Of a DNA stretch of 32,247 nt, positions 16,699 to 24,280 are shown piece by piece; positions within the stretch are counted from its first letter, which is position 1; every line of letters starts with the position of its first letter. This DNA comes from JBAXEO01 sp964541375 (GTDB lineage: Bacteria > Actinomycetota > Coriobacteriia > Anaerosomatales > JAAXUF01). A program made the translations under genes and the position numbers. The notes under the pieces were generated by a model. It did no database searches and was not told the origin of the DNA. It worked only from the letters and a program-made list of their open reading frames with translations. The stretch lies in assembly GCA_964541375.1 (NCBI GenBank), contig CAZIPT010000022.1, positions 1 to 32,247 of the forward strand, read 5' to 3'.

Positions 16699-17277
16699 CT
16701 AGGTGTGCCGGTCCTCGATTTCGCGAAGCTTGTACGCGAACAGGCACCGAGGCGTCAGCCAGTAGTCCCCGCTTCTCGCGGTCTCGAGAGTCAGGCCGCG
16801 GCAGACATTCGGCTTCCCTGCCGAATGTAGACCGCAGAGGTGATCATCCTGTGCGGCCGAGCACTTCATCTTCACTTCCAGCCGAAGGTTCGGGTGAAGC
16901 GTGCAGCTGACTTCTGGCAGCACGAGCGTGTCGACCTCGTACGACGCTCCATGCAGCTCGTAGTAGCGGAGTCTATCCGGGTCGATCCTACTCATGCGGA
17001 GCCGGAACTGGCCCTGTCCGCGTACGACATCGCTGTCAGGCGCGAGCCAGATGTTGAACCCATCGCAGCACTCCCCCGCACAGTGATCCAGCCAAGGGAC
17101 GCAATCCTCGCAGTGTGCCGCTTCGGGAATCAGCCGTGTGTCGACTTTCGAGACGGCATCGAGGAACGCCTGCGACGCATCTGGGTGCGCGCCAGCCGCG
17201 CTGCTGCCGAGACAACACCGCTTGTGCTTCTTGCCGCTGCCGCATGGACAGGGGTCGTTTCGTCCAATGCCCGACAA
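16699..17277 (-). CDS. SEC-C motif plus cysteine-cluster protein
   Basis: This 192-residue protein begins with a classical SEC-C zinc motif (NDPCPCGSGKKHKRCC, residues 7-22), as in SecA tails. Cys-rich segments follow: CEDCVPWLDHCAGECCDGF (about 57-75), CTLHPNLRLEVKMKCSAAQDDHLCGLH and CRGL. The second part recalls YkgJ-like metal-binding clusters. Function is unknown; metal binding is an inference from cysteine spacing. It lies directly left of an intact repeat copy at 17311. Confidence 0.75.
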   Translation of the reverse strand: MSGIGRNDPCPCGSGKKHKRCCLGSSAAGAHPDASQAFLDAVSKVDTRLIPEAAHCEDCVPWLDHCAGECCDGFNIWLAPDSDVVRGQGQFRLRMSRIDPDRLRYYELHGASYEVDTLVLPEVSCTLHPNLRLEVKMKCSAAQDDHLCGLHSAGKPNVCRGLTLETARSGDYWLTPRCLFAYKLREIEDRHT

Positions 17278-17310
17278 GTTCTACCCCGCTCAGTCGAAGT
17301 TCGTGCGCTA

Positions 17311-17360
17311 GGCTGCGGAACCGCAGCTCTCAGGTCAGTCTACCTTCTGGCCGTCGGCGC
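17311..17360 (-). repeat. Intergenic repeat copy, subtype A
   Basis: On the plus strand it starts with the 7-bp stem GCTGCGG/CCGCAGC and continues CTCTCAGGTCAGTC, then TACCTTCTGGC. It matches the copy at 31732 over about 40 bp with only four central differences, 14.4 kb away. Confidence 0.8.
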
Positions 17361-17591
17361 GATAGCGTCGCTCCGCCCGCCCAATGAAGTCGTGGCCTGC
17401 CCCCGCGCGTAGAGAGATCGACCCACCCCGCTCCCCGCAAACCGAGCGCTCGATTTGGGAGGCAGCAGGAGTGTAGTCCCAATACGGGAATGACCCGTGC
17501 GGACGTCGAACCTTGCCTGCGAATCGCACAGTGCAGATAATTGCGCTCCATGGGGATTGTGGGCGGGTCTCCGTGCGACAATAGATACCTG

Positions 17592-17607
17592 TTCCGGGTA
17601 CCCGGAA
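17592..17607. promoter_or_regulatory. Perfect 16-bp palindrome, possible operator
   Basis: TTCCGGGTACCCGGAA is a perfect palindrome with no spacer, 70 bp upstream of the plus-strand gene at 17678. Its place and symmetry suit a dimeric regulator site, but no regulator is identified. Confidence 0.35.
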
Positions 17608-17677
17608 TCGCAGTGGTCTCATGGCGCGTGACCGACTGCGGAGGCTCCTCACCACCGGCGCGAAGGGAGTGGCGATC

Positions 17678-18436
17678 ATGGGTACGGGATTCTGTTCCGA
17701 ATGCCAATCGAACGTCTATCTCGACGTAGACGGCAATTGTGTCAACGGCCATCCCGCCACCTTTGTGTCTGCTGTCTCCGAAGTGGCGGGTGCTTCCGAT
17801 TCCGCTGTGCCCGCCGTGCCTGAGGCGGCGCCAATCGTTGTGGAGACGGAAGGCACCACGTCCCTCCACAAACGACGCTGGCCCGTGTTCGCCATCCTCT
17901 TCATCAGCGGGGTGATTCTCGGTGCTCTGATACCGTCGACGAGCAGATTGGTCTTCAACTCCGAGCGCGTTGGGCCCCCAGCGTCACAGGGCGAGAAGGA
18001 GCGTCTGAAGGAGCAGGTTGCGAGTCTTACACGTGAGCGAAACTCACTCAAGGCCGAACTCGACCCCTTCAAGCGCGCTGCAGCGGCCGCGACCGTTGCG
18101 GCGGAAAAGGTTGCCGCGGCGGCCGCTGTCGCAGGCAAGGCCCCGTCGTCGGGGGGGATGGGAGCGCCATCGCCCAGCACGGGATCGGCGAAGGTGGCTC
18201 TCCCAGCCAACACCTTTGCCCCTGGCGTCTATCGGGTGGGTACCGACATTCCGGCAGGTCTGTACTTGGGCACGCCTGTCCAGGGAGCTTACCCGGTGCC
18301 CTACTGGAAGATATCGAGTCTGGCCAACGGCGGGGACATCGTCGAAAACGGCAGGCCAACAGCTCAGTTCTACGTTCAGGTCAAGAAGGGCCAGTACCTC
18401 ACACTCGACTCCGTGGTGATTGCGCTGATCAAGTAG
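17678..18436 (+). CDS. Membrane-anchored protein with N-terminal zinc-ribbon-like motif
   Basis: The ATG at 17678 follows GAAGGGAG; an earlier start at 17621 lacks support. The protein has 252 residues. The N-terminal FCSECQSNVYLDVDGNCVNGH has a Cys pair and a Cys-His pair like a small zinc ribbon. One transmembrane helix follows near 70-90 (WPVFAILFISGVILGALI), then a coiled coil (ERLKEQVASLTRERNSLKAEL), an alanine-rich linker and a C-terminal beta domain (GVYRVGTDIPAGLYLGTP, WKISSLANGGDIVENGR) of a type seen in Gram-positive surface proteins. Function unknown. It is one of five plus-strand genes in the right two thirds. Confidence 0.75.
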   Translation: MGTGFCSECQSNVYLDVDGNCVNGHPATFVSAVSEVAGASDSAVPAVPEAAPIVVETEGTTSLHKRRWPVFAILFISGVILGALIPSTSRLVFNSERVGPPASQGEKERLKEQVASLTRERNSLKAELDPFKRAAAAATVAAEKVAAAAAVAGKAPSSGGMGAPSPSTGSAKVALPANTFAPGVYRVGTDIPAGLYLGTPVQGAYPVPYWKISSLANGGDIVENGRPTAQFYVQVKKGQYLTLDSVVIALIK

Positions 18437-18577
18437 CGCCTCAACACGATGCCCTCGTTCGAGAGTGGTCCGCCCCCGTCAGCCCACGCTAGCGGCGCGT
18501 CAGTCCCGACCAAGGGGTGATCGCCCAAACGGCGGCATCACACCAGACTGGTCTTCAAAGAAGGAGGCGCGCCGCCC

Positions 18578-19048
18578 ATGGAGATCGGTCCCGATCCGGA
18601 CTGGATACCCTGCACCTACGAGAGCTGCGAGCACGTCAGCGGCCCCTTCTATCACGGTACGGCGGTGGCGCTGACGCCTGGAACGCTGCTTGGTCCGGGC
18701 TTCCAGTCGAACTACCAGCAAGGGCGTGTCTCCAACAACATCTACTTCACCGCGCTACCCACACCGGCGGCAGGCTTGGCGGCGGAACTTGCGGTGGCCC
18801 TTACCGGGGCCGACCCACCGGGGCACGTCTACGTCGTGGAGCCTACAGGGCCCTTCGAGGACGACCCGAACGTCACCAACAAGCGTTTCCCGGGCAATCC
18901 CACGAAGTCCTACCGAAGCACCCATCCGCTCCGCATCATCTCCGAGGTCGAGGACTGGGCGCTGAGCGATCCCGAGATGGTCGAGGGGATGCTGCAGAAC
19001 CTGGAGAAGCTCCGCGCGCAGGGCCTGCAAGACCTCATTGAGGATTAG
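18578..19048 (+). CDS. arr: NAD+-rifampin ADP-ribosyltransferase (Arr family)
   Basis: Arr enzymes inactivate rifamycins by ADP-ribosylating the C23 hydroxyl. The 156-residue protein carries the family pattern: PFYHGT (His26), GPGFQSNYQQGRVSNNIYFTA (Tyr46/Tyr56), HVYVVEPTGPFEDDPNVTNKRFPGNPTKSYRS (Asp95/96) and LRIISEVEDW. The N-terminal 22 residues with two Cys are an extension relative to the short enzymes. GAAGGAGG lies upstream. It is on the plus strand, opposite to most neighbours, and is flanked by a degenerate repeat copy at 19060. In this setting it could be resident rather than acquired resistance; activity cannot be judged from sequence alone. Confidence 0.92.
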   Translation: MEIGPDPDWIPCTYESCEHVSGPFYHGTAVALTPGTLLGPGFQSNYQQGRVSNNIYFTALPTPAAGLAAELAVALTGADPPGHVYVVEPTGPFEDDPNVTNKRFPGNPTKSYRSTHPLRIISEVEDWALSDPEMVEGMLQNLEKLRAQGLQDLIED

Positions 19049-19059
19049 GGTGCTTCGCA

Positions 19060-19109
19060 GGCGGTGGACCGGACAGTGCTATCGGTGTCCGCTCTAGCCG
19101 CTTGTTAGC
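19060..19109 (-). repeat. Degenerate intergenic repeat copy with GCTAACAAG end
   Basis: In minus direction it reads GCTAACAAGCGGCTAGAGCGGAC, close to the leading arm of the other copies, then a 6-bp stem (CGGACA/TGTCCG). The central GGTAGAATC box is missing. Both flanking genes read on the plus strand. Confidence 0.5.
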
Positions 19110-19161
19110 GTGCCGTCCTGGGCGGGGACAAATCACCCGTGCACGAGGAATGGAGACGAGA

Positions 19162-19548
19162 ATGCCCCAATACGGAATGATTGTGTACTCGCCGCCACCG
19201 GCCGACCCAATGACGCTCAGTGCCAAGCATCTGGCTGCTCTTGACGCGTACCCCGAGCAGGCCAAAGCACTGAAGGGCAAGATTCTGGGTGGAACCTACT
19301 TTGCCAAACAGCGCGGGTTCGCATTTGACCCCAGCACGACGGCCATGACCGTTTCGGGTGGCGAGATCCGAGAAGGCACGCTTGTGCAGGCGAATCTTGT
19401 TGCGTGCGCGTTCTACGTCGTGGCAGCACCCAGCATCGAGGTTGCGGCGAAGATCGCCCTGTTGCATCCCGCCGCCCAAGACGGTGGAGTCGAAGTGCAC
19501 CCGTTGTTCAAGCCAGCGGATCTGGTGCAAAACGACTACGACGACTAG
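19162..19548 (+). CDS. YciI/DGPF-domain protein
   Basis: The 128-residue protein opens MPQYGMIVYSPPPADPMTLSAKHLAAL. It continues with KILGGTYFAKQRGFAFDPSTTAMTVSGG and FYVVAAPSIEVAAKIALLHPAAQDGGVEVHPLF, the pattern of YCII-related (DGPF/PhnB-associated) ferredoxin-like dimers. The family is associated with small-molecule or sigma-factor partner systems, but no enzyme role is certain. The ATG at 19162 follows GGAGACGAGA; upstream ATGs in frame lack family sequence. It reads opposite to the repeat orientation. Confidence 0.88.
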   Translation: MPQYGMIVYSPPPADPMTLSAKHLAALDAYPEQAKALKGKILGGTYFAKQRGFAFDPSTTAMTVSGGEIREGTLVQANLVACAFYVVAAPSIEVAAKIALLHPAAQDGGVEVHPLFKPADLVQNDYDD

Positions 19549-19582
19549 ACGCAACTGCCGAGCCCTGCGGCCGCGCCAAGGT

Positions 19583-19658
19583 GTTGGCGATGAGCAGGCG
19601 CGATATCGTTCATCGGTTGACTCTGACTTCTGGCGTGGTGTTCGATCCCCTGGCTAGC
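19583..19658 (-). repeat. Intergenic repeat copy
   Basis: In gene direction it shows CGCTAGCCAGGGGATCGAAC, then GCCAGAAGTCAGAGTCAACC and finally ATATCGCGCCTGCTCATCGC. It lies just after the GNAT gene stop and before the tail end of the YciI-like gene. Confidence 0.75.
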
Positions 19659-20253
19659 GGGCATGACGGTCGGCAGCCGCTGCGCCGATCCGATAGAGCA
19701 CATGGGGCCGCAGCGGGCTCTCGGCCGGTACGGTCGGATGGTCGAAGTCATCGCGCGGGTCATGCGTCATGCCGATTCGATCCATCACGCTTCGCGAACG
19801 GACGTTGCCCGCAGCCGTGAAAGCGACTATCTCGTCGAGCCGCCCGACGTCGAAGCCGAAGTCCAGCGCGGCACGTGCAGCTTCCGAGGCGTAGCCACGT
19901 CCCCAGTACTCGGCGCCGAGACGCCAGCCGATCTCGACCGCCGGCATGAAGGGTGCCTCAAAGTCCGGGATGTTGAGGCCGACAAAGCCGATCAGCCGCG
20001 CACCGCCGAGAACCTCGACGGCCCAGAACCCGAAGCCCTGCTTCGCGAACTTCGCTTCGATACGGTCGGCCATCGCGTCACTCTGATCGCGCGTCATCGG
20101 AGCGCCAAGGAACTCCATCACGCGCGGACCAGCGTTTATCAGTGCGAGAGAGGTCCTATCGTCCGACGTCCACCCTCGCAGGAGCAGTCGGTCTGTCCGG
20201 AGTTCGGGCCACTCGCCCACGTCTCTCCTCTCTGCGGCCTGCACGACCGTCAT
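19654..20253 (-). CDS. GNAT acetyltransferase, RimJ/RimL type
   Basis: This 199-residue acetyl-CoA-dependent N-acetyltransferase has the pattern LRTDRLLLRGWTSDDRTSLALINAGPRVMEFL, FGFWAVEVLGGARLIGFVGL and VEIGWRLGAEYWGRGYASEAARAALDFGF. The last holds the acetyl-CoA loop (WGRGYAS). NVRSRSVMDRIGM follows. The substrate is unknown; relatives modify protein N-termini, amino acids or drugs. The ATG overlaps the stop of the DUF1697 gene by 4 nt, so the two are translationally coupled, a rare two-gene unit in this array. Confidence 0.92.
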   Translation of the reverse strand: MTVVQAAERRDVGEWPELRTDRLLLRGWTSDDRTSLALINAGPRVMEFLGAPMTRDQSDAMADRIEAKFAKQGFGFWAVEVLGGARLIGFVGLNIPDFEAPFMPAVEIGWRLGAEYWGRGYASEAARAALDFGFDVGRLDEIVAFTAAGNVRSRSVMDRIGMTHDPRDDFDHPTVPAESPLRPHVLYRIGAAAADRHAR

Positions 20254-20786
20254 GCCTCAGCGCAAAGTGCCGCCAGCTTCCTCGCGGTGTTGACGTTCCT
20301 CGTAGTCATGCGAGCGTACGAGCTGTGTCCCGCGATCTTTGTGATGTGGCTGCGGTTGTAGTTCTCCCGTTTGATGTTCCAGACGATGGCCCCGGGCGTG
20401 TAGTAGATGGTCATGAACTCCATCTTCACCGGCAGTTCCGAAACGAGACCCGGCCCGTCCACATCACTGAACAGGTAGGCGACGTAGGTCTGTTCTCCGG
20501 CGTCGCTGACCCATTGGGCGGGTATCGATTGGGCGATCGAAATGATCTCTGCCGACGTCTTGACCAGTGTCGGAATTGGTCTTCCGTACACCCGCCGGAG
20601 TTCGTCCTCAACGACGCGCGTGAGTTCGGGGACGTCCAAGGACGAGTCGAACACTGCGTTGCCCGAATTCAGATACGTGACCACATCAACAAGGCCGAGA
20701 CCCTCCAGAAGAGCTCTGAGATCCTCCATGGGCACTCGGACACTCTTGCCCACGTTGATGCCGCGCAGGAGAGCAACATACCTCAC
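20250..20786 (-). CDS. DUF1697 family protein
   Basis: The protein has 178 residues from the GTG at 20786. The start RYVALLRGINVGKSVRVPMEDLRALLEGLGLVDVVTYLNSGNAVF is the DUF1697 signature. The end KRENYNRSHITKIAGHSSYARMTTRNVNTARKL is equally characteristic. A longer version from an ATG at 20825 would add 13 unconserved residues. The family is widespread and uncharacterised. It is coupled by ATGA overlap to the downstream GNAT gene. Confidence 0.9.
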   Translation of the reverse strand: MRYVALLRGINVGKSVRVPMEDLRALLEGLGLVDVVTYLNSGNAVFDSSLDVPELTRVVEDELRRVYGRPIPTLVKTSAEIISIAQSIPAQWVSDAGEQTYVAYLFSDVDGPGLVSELPVKMEFMTIYYTPGAIVWNIKRENYNRSHITKIAGHSSYARMTTRNVNTARKLAALCAEA

Positions 20787-20879
20787 GGATGCCCGCTTTC
20801 CGACTACGGCGAAGAGGTGCTGCACGCCACCCCCTCGGCAGTCCTCTCTGTCCCTTAGGTCTGCTCAACGTGCGGGGTA

Positions 20880-20950
20880 TCAGCAGATGCGCTGAAGCCT
20901 TGATTCACAAGTCCATCTCCTGGTGTTCTGCCGCACACCTCATGCTTGAC
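20880..20950 (-). repeat. Diverged intergenic repeat copy
   Basis: In gene direction GTCAAGCATGAGG, CAGAACACCAGGAGATGGAC and TGTGAATCAAGG follow the order of the intact copies (leading arm, CAGAGCGCCAGAGGGTGGAA, central part), but identity is low. Confidence 0.4.
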
Positions 20951-20973
20951 CGTGGCGCGCAGTGCGCCTGAGG

Positions 20974-21144
20974 CTAGTCGTCAAGCGAACTGCGGTCGCG
21001 CCCTGGGGCTCCGGGACTCAGGTGGTCGAGGTGAGACCGCTTCATCGGATCACGCCTACGGCCCCAGCGGTCCAACGTTCGCCAGAGAATGAAGAAGCCG
21101 AGCGCCGGAACAGCCATCAGGAGAATCAATCCCAGCAGATCCAC
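20974..21144 (-). CDS. Small single-pass membrane protein (56 aa)
   Basis: The GTG at 21144 follows GAAGGGG at 6 nt and gives an N-terminal helix at once (DLLGLILLMAVPALGFFILW), then a basic, polar tail (RTLDRWGRRRDPMKRS). A frame opening 36 nt earlier would start at the ATG of the repeat's ATGCGCAAG end. The better ribosome site favours the GTG. Unrecognised family. It forms a single-gene unit between repeats. Confidence 0.55.
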   Translation of the reverse strand: MDLLGLILLMAVPALGFFILWRTLDRWGRRRDPMKRSHLDHLSPGAPGRDRSSLDD

Positions 21145-21172
21145 GGCGTCCCCTTCGTCTTGCCCTACGTAC

Positions 21173-21249
21173 TTGCGCATGATCGGCTGACAAGACCGAT
21201 CAGCTCGAGTCTACCTGACGTCTACCGGTCGATGCCCCTATTGGTTGGC
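21173..21249 (-). repeat. Intergenic repeat copy
   Basis: In gene direction: GGGGCATCGACCGG, then AGGTAGACTCGAGC, a 6-bp hairpin GATCGG/CCGATC with a 9-nt loop, and the terminal GATCATGCGCAAG. The arms GCATCGACCGG and CCGATCATGC still pair, with one mismatch, despite sequence change. It overlaps the stop of the methyltransferase gene. Confidence 0.8.
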
Positions 21250-22092
21250 ACCGAGCCTCTCCTGCTCTCGCGCTCGCCCGAGCTGGAAGTGGAAGATGAG
21301 CATCGGTTTGAACAACCAGTAGATGGGCCTTGCCCAGACAACGGAGTTCAACCGTGGCTCTGGCTGGTCGAAGAAGCCCCACTGACCGAGCAGGCGGATA
21401 TCCTCGCCCCAGCGTTCAAGCGTCCTGCTGCTCCAGAACCCCCAATGCAAGAGACCCCTGAACTTCGACCTGGAGAGTTGGCGGTTGCCCAGCCACACCA
21501 AGGGCGGCGTCCAGCCGTCGAAGACAAGCTCCGCCCCTGGGAGACGGTCGCATATTCTGAGTACCAACGACTTGACCTGCGCTTCGGTGAAGTAGACGAG
21601 GACGTTCTCTGCCACGAGGAGGAAGGGACGCCCCGGATACACATTGACCGCTTCAAGCCATGCATCATCCAGAACCGAGCAGCCCAGCAGGTGATAGCGT
21701 CCCGCGTCGTCGCCGATGAGTTCGCGACGGAGACCGATGACTTCCGGCAAGTCCAGGTCGAACCACTCAGCTCGATGGTTGTCTACGCGCTCAAAGCGCG
21801 AGTCAAGCCCACATCCGATGTGAACGACGACCGCTTCGGGGTGACGATGGAGGAAGTCCCTTGTGTAGCGGTCGATCTCACGCGTCAGCATGATTCGCGC
21901 TACCTTGTTCGCCTCGGTAGTCCGGATGGTCTTGATCTGCGCGAAGTCGTAGTCCATTTGCGCCACGAGCGCCACAGCTCGCTGGTCCCGCATGATGGCA
22001 TCTGGGCGCTGTGACTCCATCGCCCGGTTGTAGAGGGGGATCAGCAGGGTTTCAGCGACGCCGCTCAAAGCGGGGTGAACCTTCCCGCACAT
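21238..22092 (-). CDS. Class I SAM methyltransferase, leucine carboxyl MTase-like
   Basis: This is a methyltransferase of the LCMT/TcmP-like family, which methylates carboxyl or hydroxyl groups. The SAM motif is VVVHIGCGLDSRFERV. The acidic WFDLDLPEVIGLRREL follows, then FLLVAENVLVYFTEAQVKSLV, the family motif IV region. The N-terminal segment VHPALSGVAETLLIPLYNRAMES is also typical. I favour the ATG at 22092 because GGAG lies 6 nt upstream; a GTG at 22116 is an alternative. About 284 residues. The substrate is unknown. The C-terminus ends within the downstream repeat (LGANQ stop). Confidence 0.88.
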   Translation of the reverse strand: MCGKVHPALSGVAETLLIPLYNRAMESQRPDAIMRDQRAVALVAQMDYDFAQIKTIRTTEANKVARIMLTREIDRYTRDFLHRHPEAVVVHIGCGLDSRFERVDNHRAEWFDLDLPEVIGLRRELIGDDAGRYHLLGCSVLDDAWLEAVNVYPGRPFLLVAENVLVYFTEAQVKSLVLRICDRLPGAELVFDGWTPPLVWLGNRQLSRSKFRGLLHWGFWSSRTLERWGEDIRLLGQWGFFDQPEPRLNSVVWARPIYWLFKPMLIFHFQLGRAREQERLGANQ

Positions 22093-22126
22093 GTGCATCT
22101 CCAGTCGTCCGTCCACCCAAAGCGGC

Positions 22127-22172
22127 GCGCATGAGCAGGCGCGATGCCTCTCACTCGTCGATTCTACCGTCC
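22127..22172 (-). repeat. Truncated intergenic repeat copy inside the end of the MFS gene
   Basis: It contains the GGTAGAATCGACGAG box and the GCATCGCGCCTGCTCATGCGC end, but not the leading CTAACAAGGGCATCGAGC arm. The TAG of the box is the stop codon of the MFS gene, suggesting loss of the first half by deletion or recombination. Confidence 0.8.
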
Positions 22173-23501
22173 GGCAGTCAGTTCGGTGCCGTCGTCAGCC
22201 ATGTCCATCGTACGAAGTGCGGGAGTCAACGCCGACCATCCGGCAACCATCCCGGAGACGACTGCCATCGCCGCCAGGGTCCAAGTGACTCCAATCGCGT
22301 TGATCATGAAGCCTGCGGCGACGTAGCCGACCGGGAAGAGAGCGTATTCCAGCGCGAACACCATTGAGAGCGCTCGCCCACGCATCTCTTGGGGTGCACG
22401 CTCCTGCAAGACCACGTTGAGGATCGGATTGACCGGCCCGGTGAGGAACCCGGCAATCGCCATCGCTAACACCTGGGCCCAGTAGGGAGGCGACAATGCG
22501 AAGATCCCTGCCACTGCCGAGGCCGCCACCAAACCGGCGACGAAGACCGGTCGGCGAGGCAGTCGCGTTCCCGCCGCGCCGTATGCCAGTGCGCCCACCA
22601 CTCCGCCGGCAGAAAAGGTTGCGAACAGTAAGCCAAGCAACGCGGGCTGCCCCGCCCGTTGATACACCACGGGCAACACGACGGCCACAACGGAGTACGT
22701 GCAGGTAAAGACGACTGTTGACTGCACCGCAGTGGATCTGATCGCCGTCTCTCTCCAGACGAACCGCAGTCCGTCCATCGCATCAACGAGCCAGTGCTGT
22801 TCCGTGGAGGGTCTCGGCGGCGGCTTTGGCAGACGGGCCATGCCTACCAGTACGGCAGACACCACGAATCCCAAACACATCGCCCAGAACGACGCGACGG
22901 CACCGATGGTCGCTATCAGCAAGCCAGCGGCGCCGGGTCCGATGAGCCACGCCAGCCCCCATACGGCCTCATGGACACCATTCACGCGTTCTAGGGGCAT
23001 GTGAGCTTGGCGGGCCACGTCTGGCAGCATCGTCTCGCGCGCAGTCACGCCCACTGGGTCGAAGGTCGCTCCGACAACAGAGGCCACAAGCACCAGCGGA
23101 TAGGTGAGCATTCCGAGCGACCCGAACACCGGGATCATGGCTGCTGATACGGCCGAGAAGGCATCGGAGGCGACACTCGTGCGTTTCCGGCCAAGCCGAT
23201 CGATAATGACGCCGCTGGCGAGCGATGCCGCCAGGGTTGGCAAAGCCCCGGCTGCAACAACGACGCCCGCCGCAGCGGGGTCGTTCGTCAGCTGCAGCGT
23301 CAGCCAAGGGAGCGCGATCGCAGCCACCCCGTTGCCCGTGCCAGAGATCATGGTCGCAGCTTCTAGAGCAAGAAATGGGCGCACGTCTCGGCGTTCGGTC
23401 GCGGCTCCATCGAGGCTTCCTCTCGCCGAGGCATCCGGATCCTCCTCAAACCATGGTTCCGGCCGAGGCCCGATGGGATTACGACATGAATCGCCCGCCA
23501 T
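22164..23501 (-). CDS. MFS transporter (drug-efflux-like)
   Basis: The protein has about 445 residues with 12 predicted transmembrane helices. It has a conserved loop after helix 2 (GVIIDRLGRKRTSVASD) and paired halves typical of the MFS group related to enterobactin/macrolide exporters (MFS_3-like: DPVGVTARETMLPDVA, ERVNGVHEAVWGLAWLIGPGAAGLLI). The ATG at 23501 follows GGGAGG; earlier in-frame codons start in the repeat. The substrate cannot be told. The C-terminus runs into the repeat at 22127-22172. Confidence 0.9.
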   Translation of the reverse strand: MAGDSCRNPIGPRPEPWFEEDPDASARGSLDGAATERRDVRPFLALEAATMISGTGNGVAAIALPWLTLQLTNDPAAAGVVVAAGALPTLAASLASGVIIDRLGRKRTSVASDAFSAVSAAMIPVFGSLGMLTYPLVLVASVVGATFDPVGVTARETMLPDVARQAHMPLERVNGVHEAVWGLAWLIGPGAAGLLIATIGAVASFWAMCLGFVVSAVLVGMARLPKPPPRPSTEQHWLVDAMDGLRFVWRETAIRSTAVQSTVVFTCTYSVVAVVLPVVYQRAGQPALLGLLFATFSAGGVVGALAYGAAGTRLPRRPVFVAGLVAASAVAGIFALSPPYWAQVLAMAIAGFLTGPVNPILNVVLQERAPQEMRGRALSMVFALEYALFPVGYVAAGFMINAIGVTWTLAAMAVVSGMVAGWSALTPALRTMDMADDGTELTAGR

Positions 23502-23558
23502 CTGCGACCTCCCGTCGGCGAGGGCTTCGTGCTGACGCGACTTCGTCCAACGTATTAG

Positions 23559-23624
23559 GTGTGAGCGTCGGCTCACGCCTTGCATCAGTCTAGCGCTCGC
23601 GTCGTCCGGTCGATGCGCTTGTCG
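23559..23624 (-). repeat. Intergenic repeat copy, GCGCTAGACT subtype
   Basis: In gene direction: CCGACAAGCGCATCGACCGG, then ACGACGCGAGCGCTAGACTG, then a 6-bp hairpin GTGAGC/GCTCAC with a CGAC loop. The central box is GCGCTAGACT instead of GGGTAGAATC, as in the copy at 28101. Confidence 0.85.
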
Positions 23625-23685
23625 GAAGGTGGTGACACGTCACGGGTACGTACCCTCAGGGAACCCAGGATTGTGAGGTGGCGAG

Positions 23686-24162
23686 ATGATTGAAGTGCGA
23701 GTAGAGCACAGCGAACCGAGGACGGTGGCGTTCGTTAAGATGCGGGGTCCGTATGCGCAGATCCCCGCGACTTTCGAGCGGCTTTACAGATGGGCGGGAG
23801 CACATTCGCTGACGCCAGTCGGAATGCCCCGGGCCGTATACCTGACCGATCCGGCCGCAACGCCGGAGGCCGAGGCGACCTGGGAGGTGCAAACCGACCT
23901 CGACGGCTCGCCCGAAGCTTCGGGTGCAGACGCCAACGGGGTGGGCGTGGCGGTCGTCGGAGCCAATGACGACGCCTGCGCGATGCATCGCGGCCCCTAC
24001 GAGACGATAGACCGCACGTACGCAGAGCTCGCCGGATGGATCGCGCAACACGGCTATGTGGTCTGCGGACCGCCGGCTGAAGTGTACCTGTCGGACCCCG
24101 CGGACACAGAGCCTGAGGACTACCTGACGCAGGTGCGTTTTCCGGTCCGAGTGGCTTCGTGA
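23686..24162 (+). CDS. GyrI-like / AraC effector-binding-domain protein
   Basis: This is a stand-alone effector-binding domain of 158 residues. It opens EVRVEHSEPRTVAFVKMRGPYAQIPATFERLYRWAGAHSL and later has the repeat half CAMHRGPYETIDRTYAELAGWIAQHGYVVCGPPAEVYLSDP. It ends with the YLTQVRFPV strand and lacks a DNA-binding domain. Relatives (GyrI/SbmC, Rob C-domain) bind drugs, haem or DNA gyrase. It reads on the plus strand, opposite to the two repeats that bound it. GAGGTGGCGAG lies just before the ATG. Confidence 0.9.
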   Translation: MIEVRVEHSEPRTVAFVKMRGPYAQIPATFERLYRWAGAHSLTPVGMPRAVYLTDPAATPEAEATWEVQTDLDGSPEASGADANGVGVAVVGANDDACAMHRGPYETIDRTYAELAGWIAQHGYVVCGPPAEVYLSDPADTEPEDYLTQVRFPVRVAS

Positions 24163-24193
24163 CGGAGCCGACCCACGGCGACGTACCACCGTT

Positions 24194-24268
24194 GTTGCGC
24201 ATCAACCGCGGCTGATGTGCCTCTCGGCCCGAGTCTGACTTCTGACAGCCAGCCGGATCCGCTTGCCG
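24194..24268 (-). repeat. Intergenic repeat copy, diverged
   Basis: In gene direction: CCGGCAAGCGGATCCGGCTG, then GTCAGAAGTCAGACTCGGG and the end GGTTGATGCGCAACAACG. Order and spacing match; the central box is degenerate. Confidence 0.65.
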
Positions 24269-24280
24269 GACCTCTCGGTG

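Noticed and set aside
17330..17869. A minus-strand frame of 179 codons
   Set aside because: It overlaps the repeat copy and the supported plus-strand gene at 17678; composition is that of a shadow frame.
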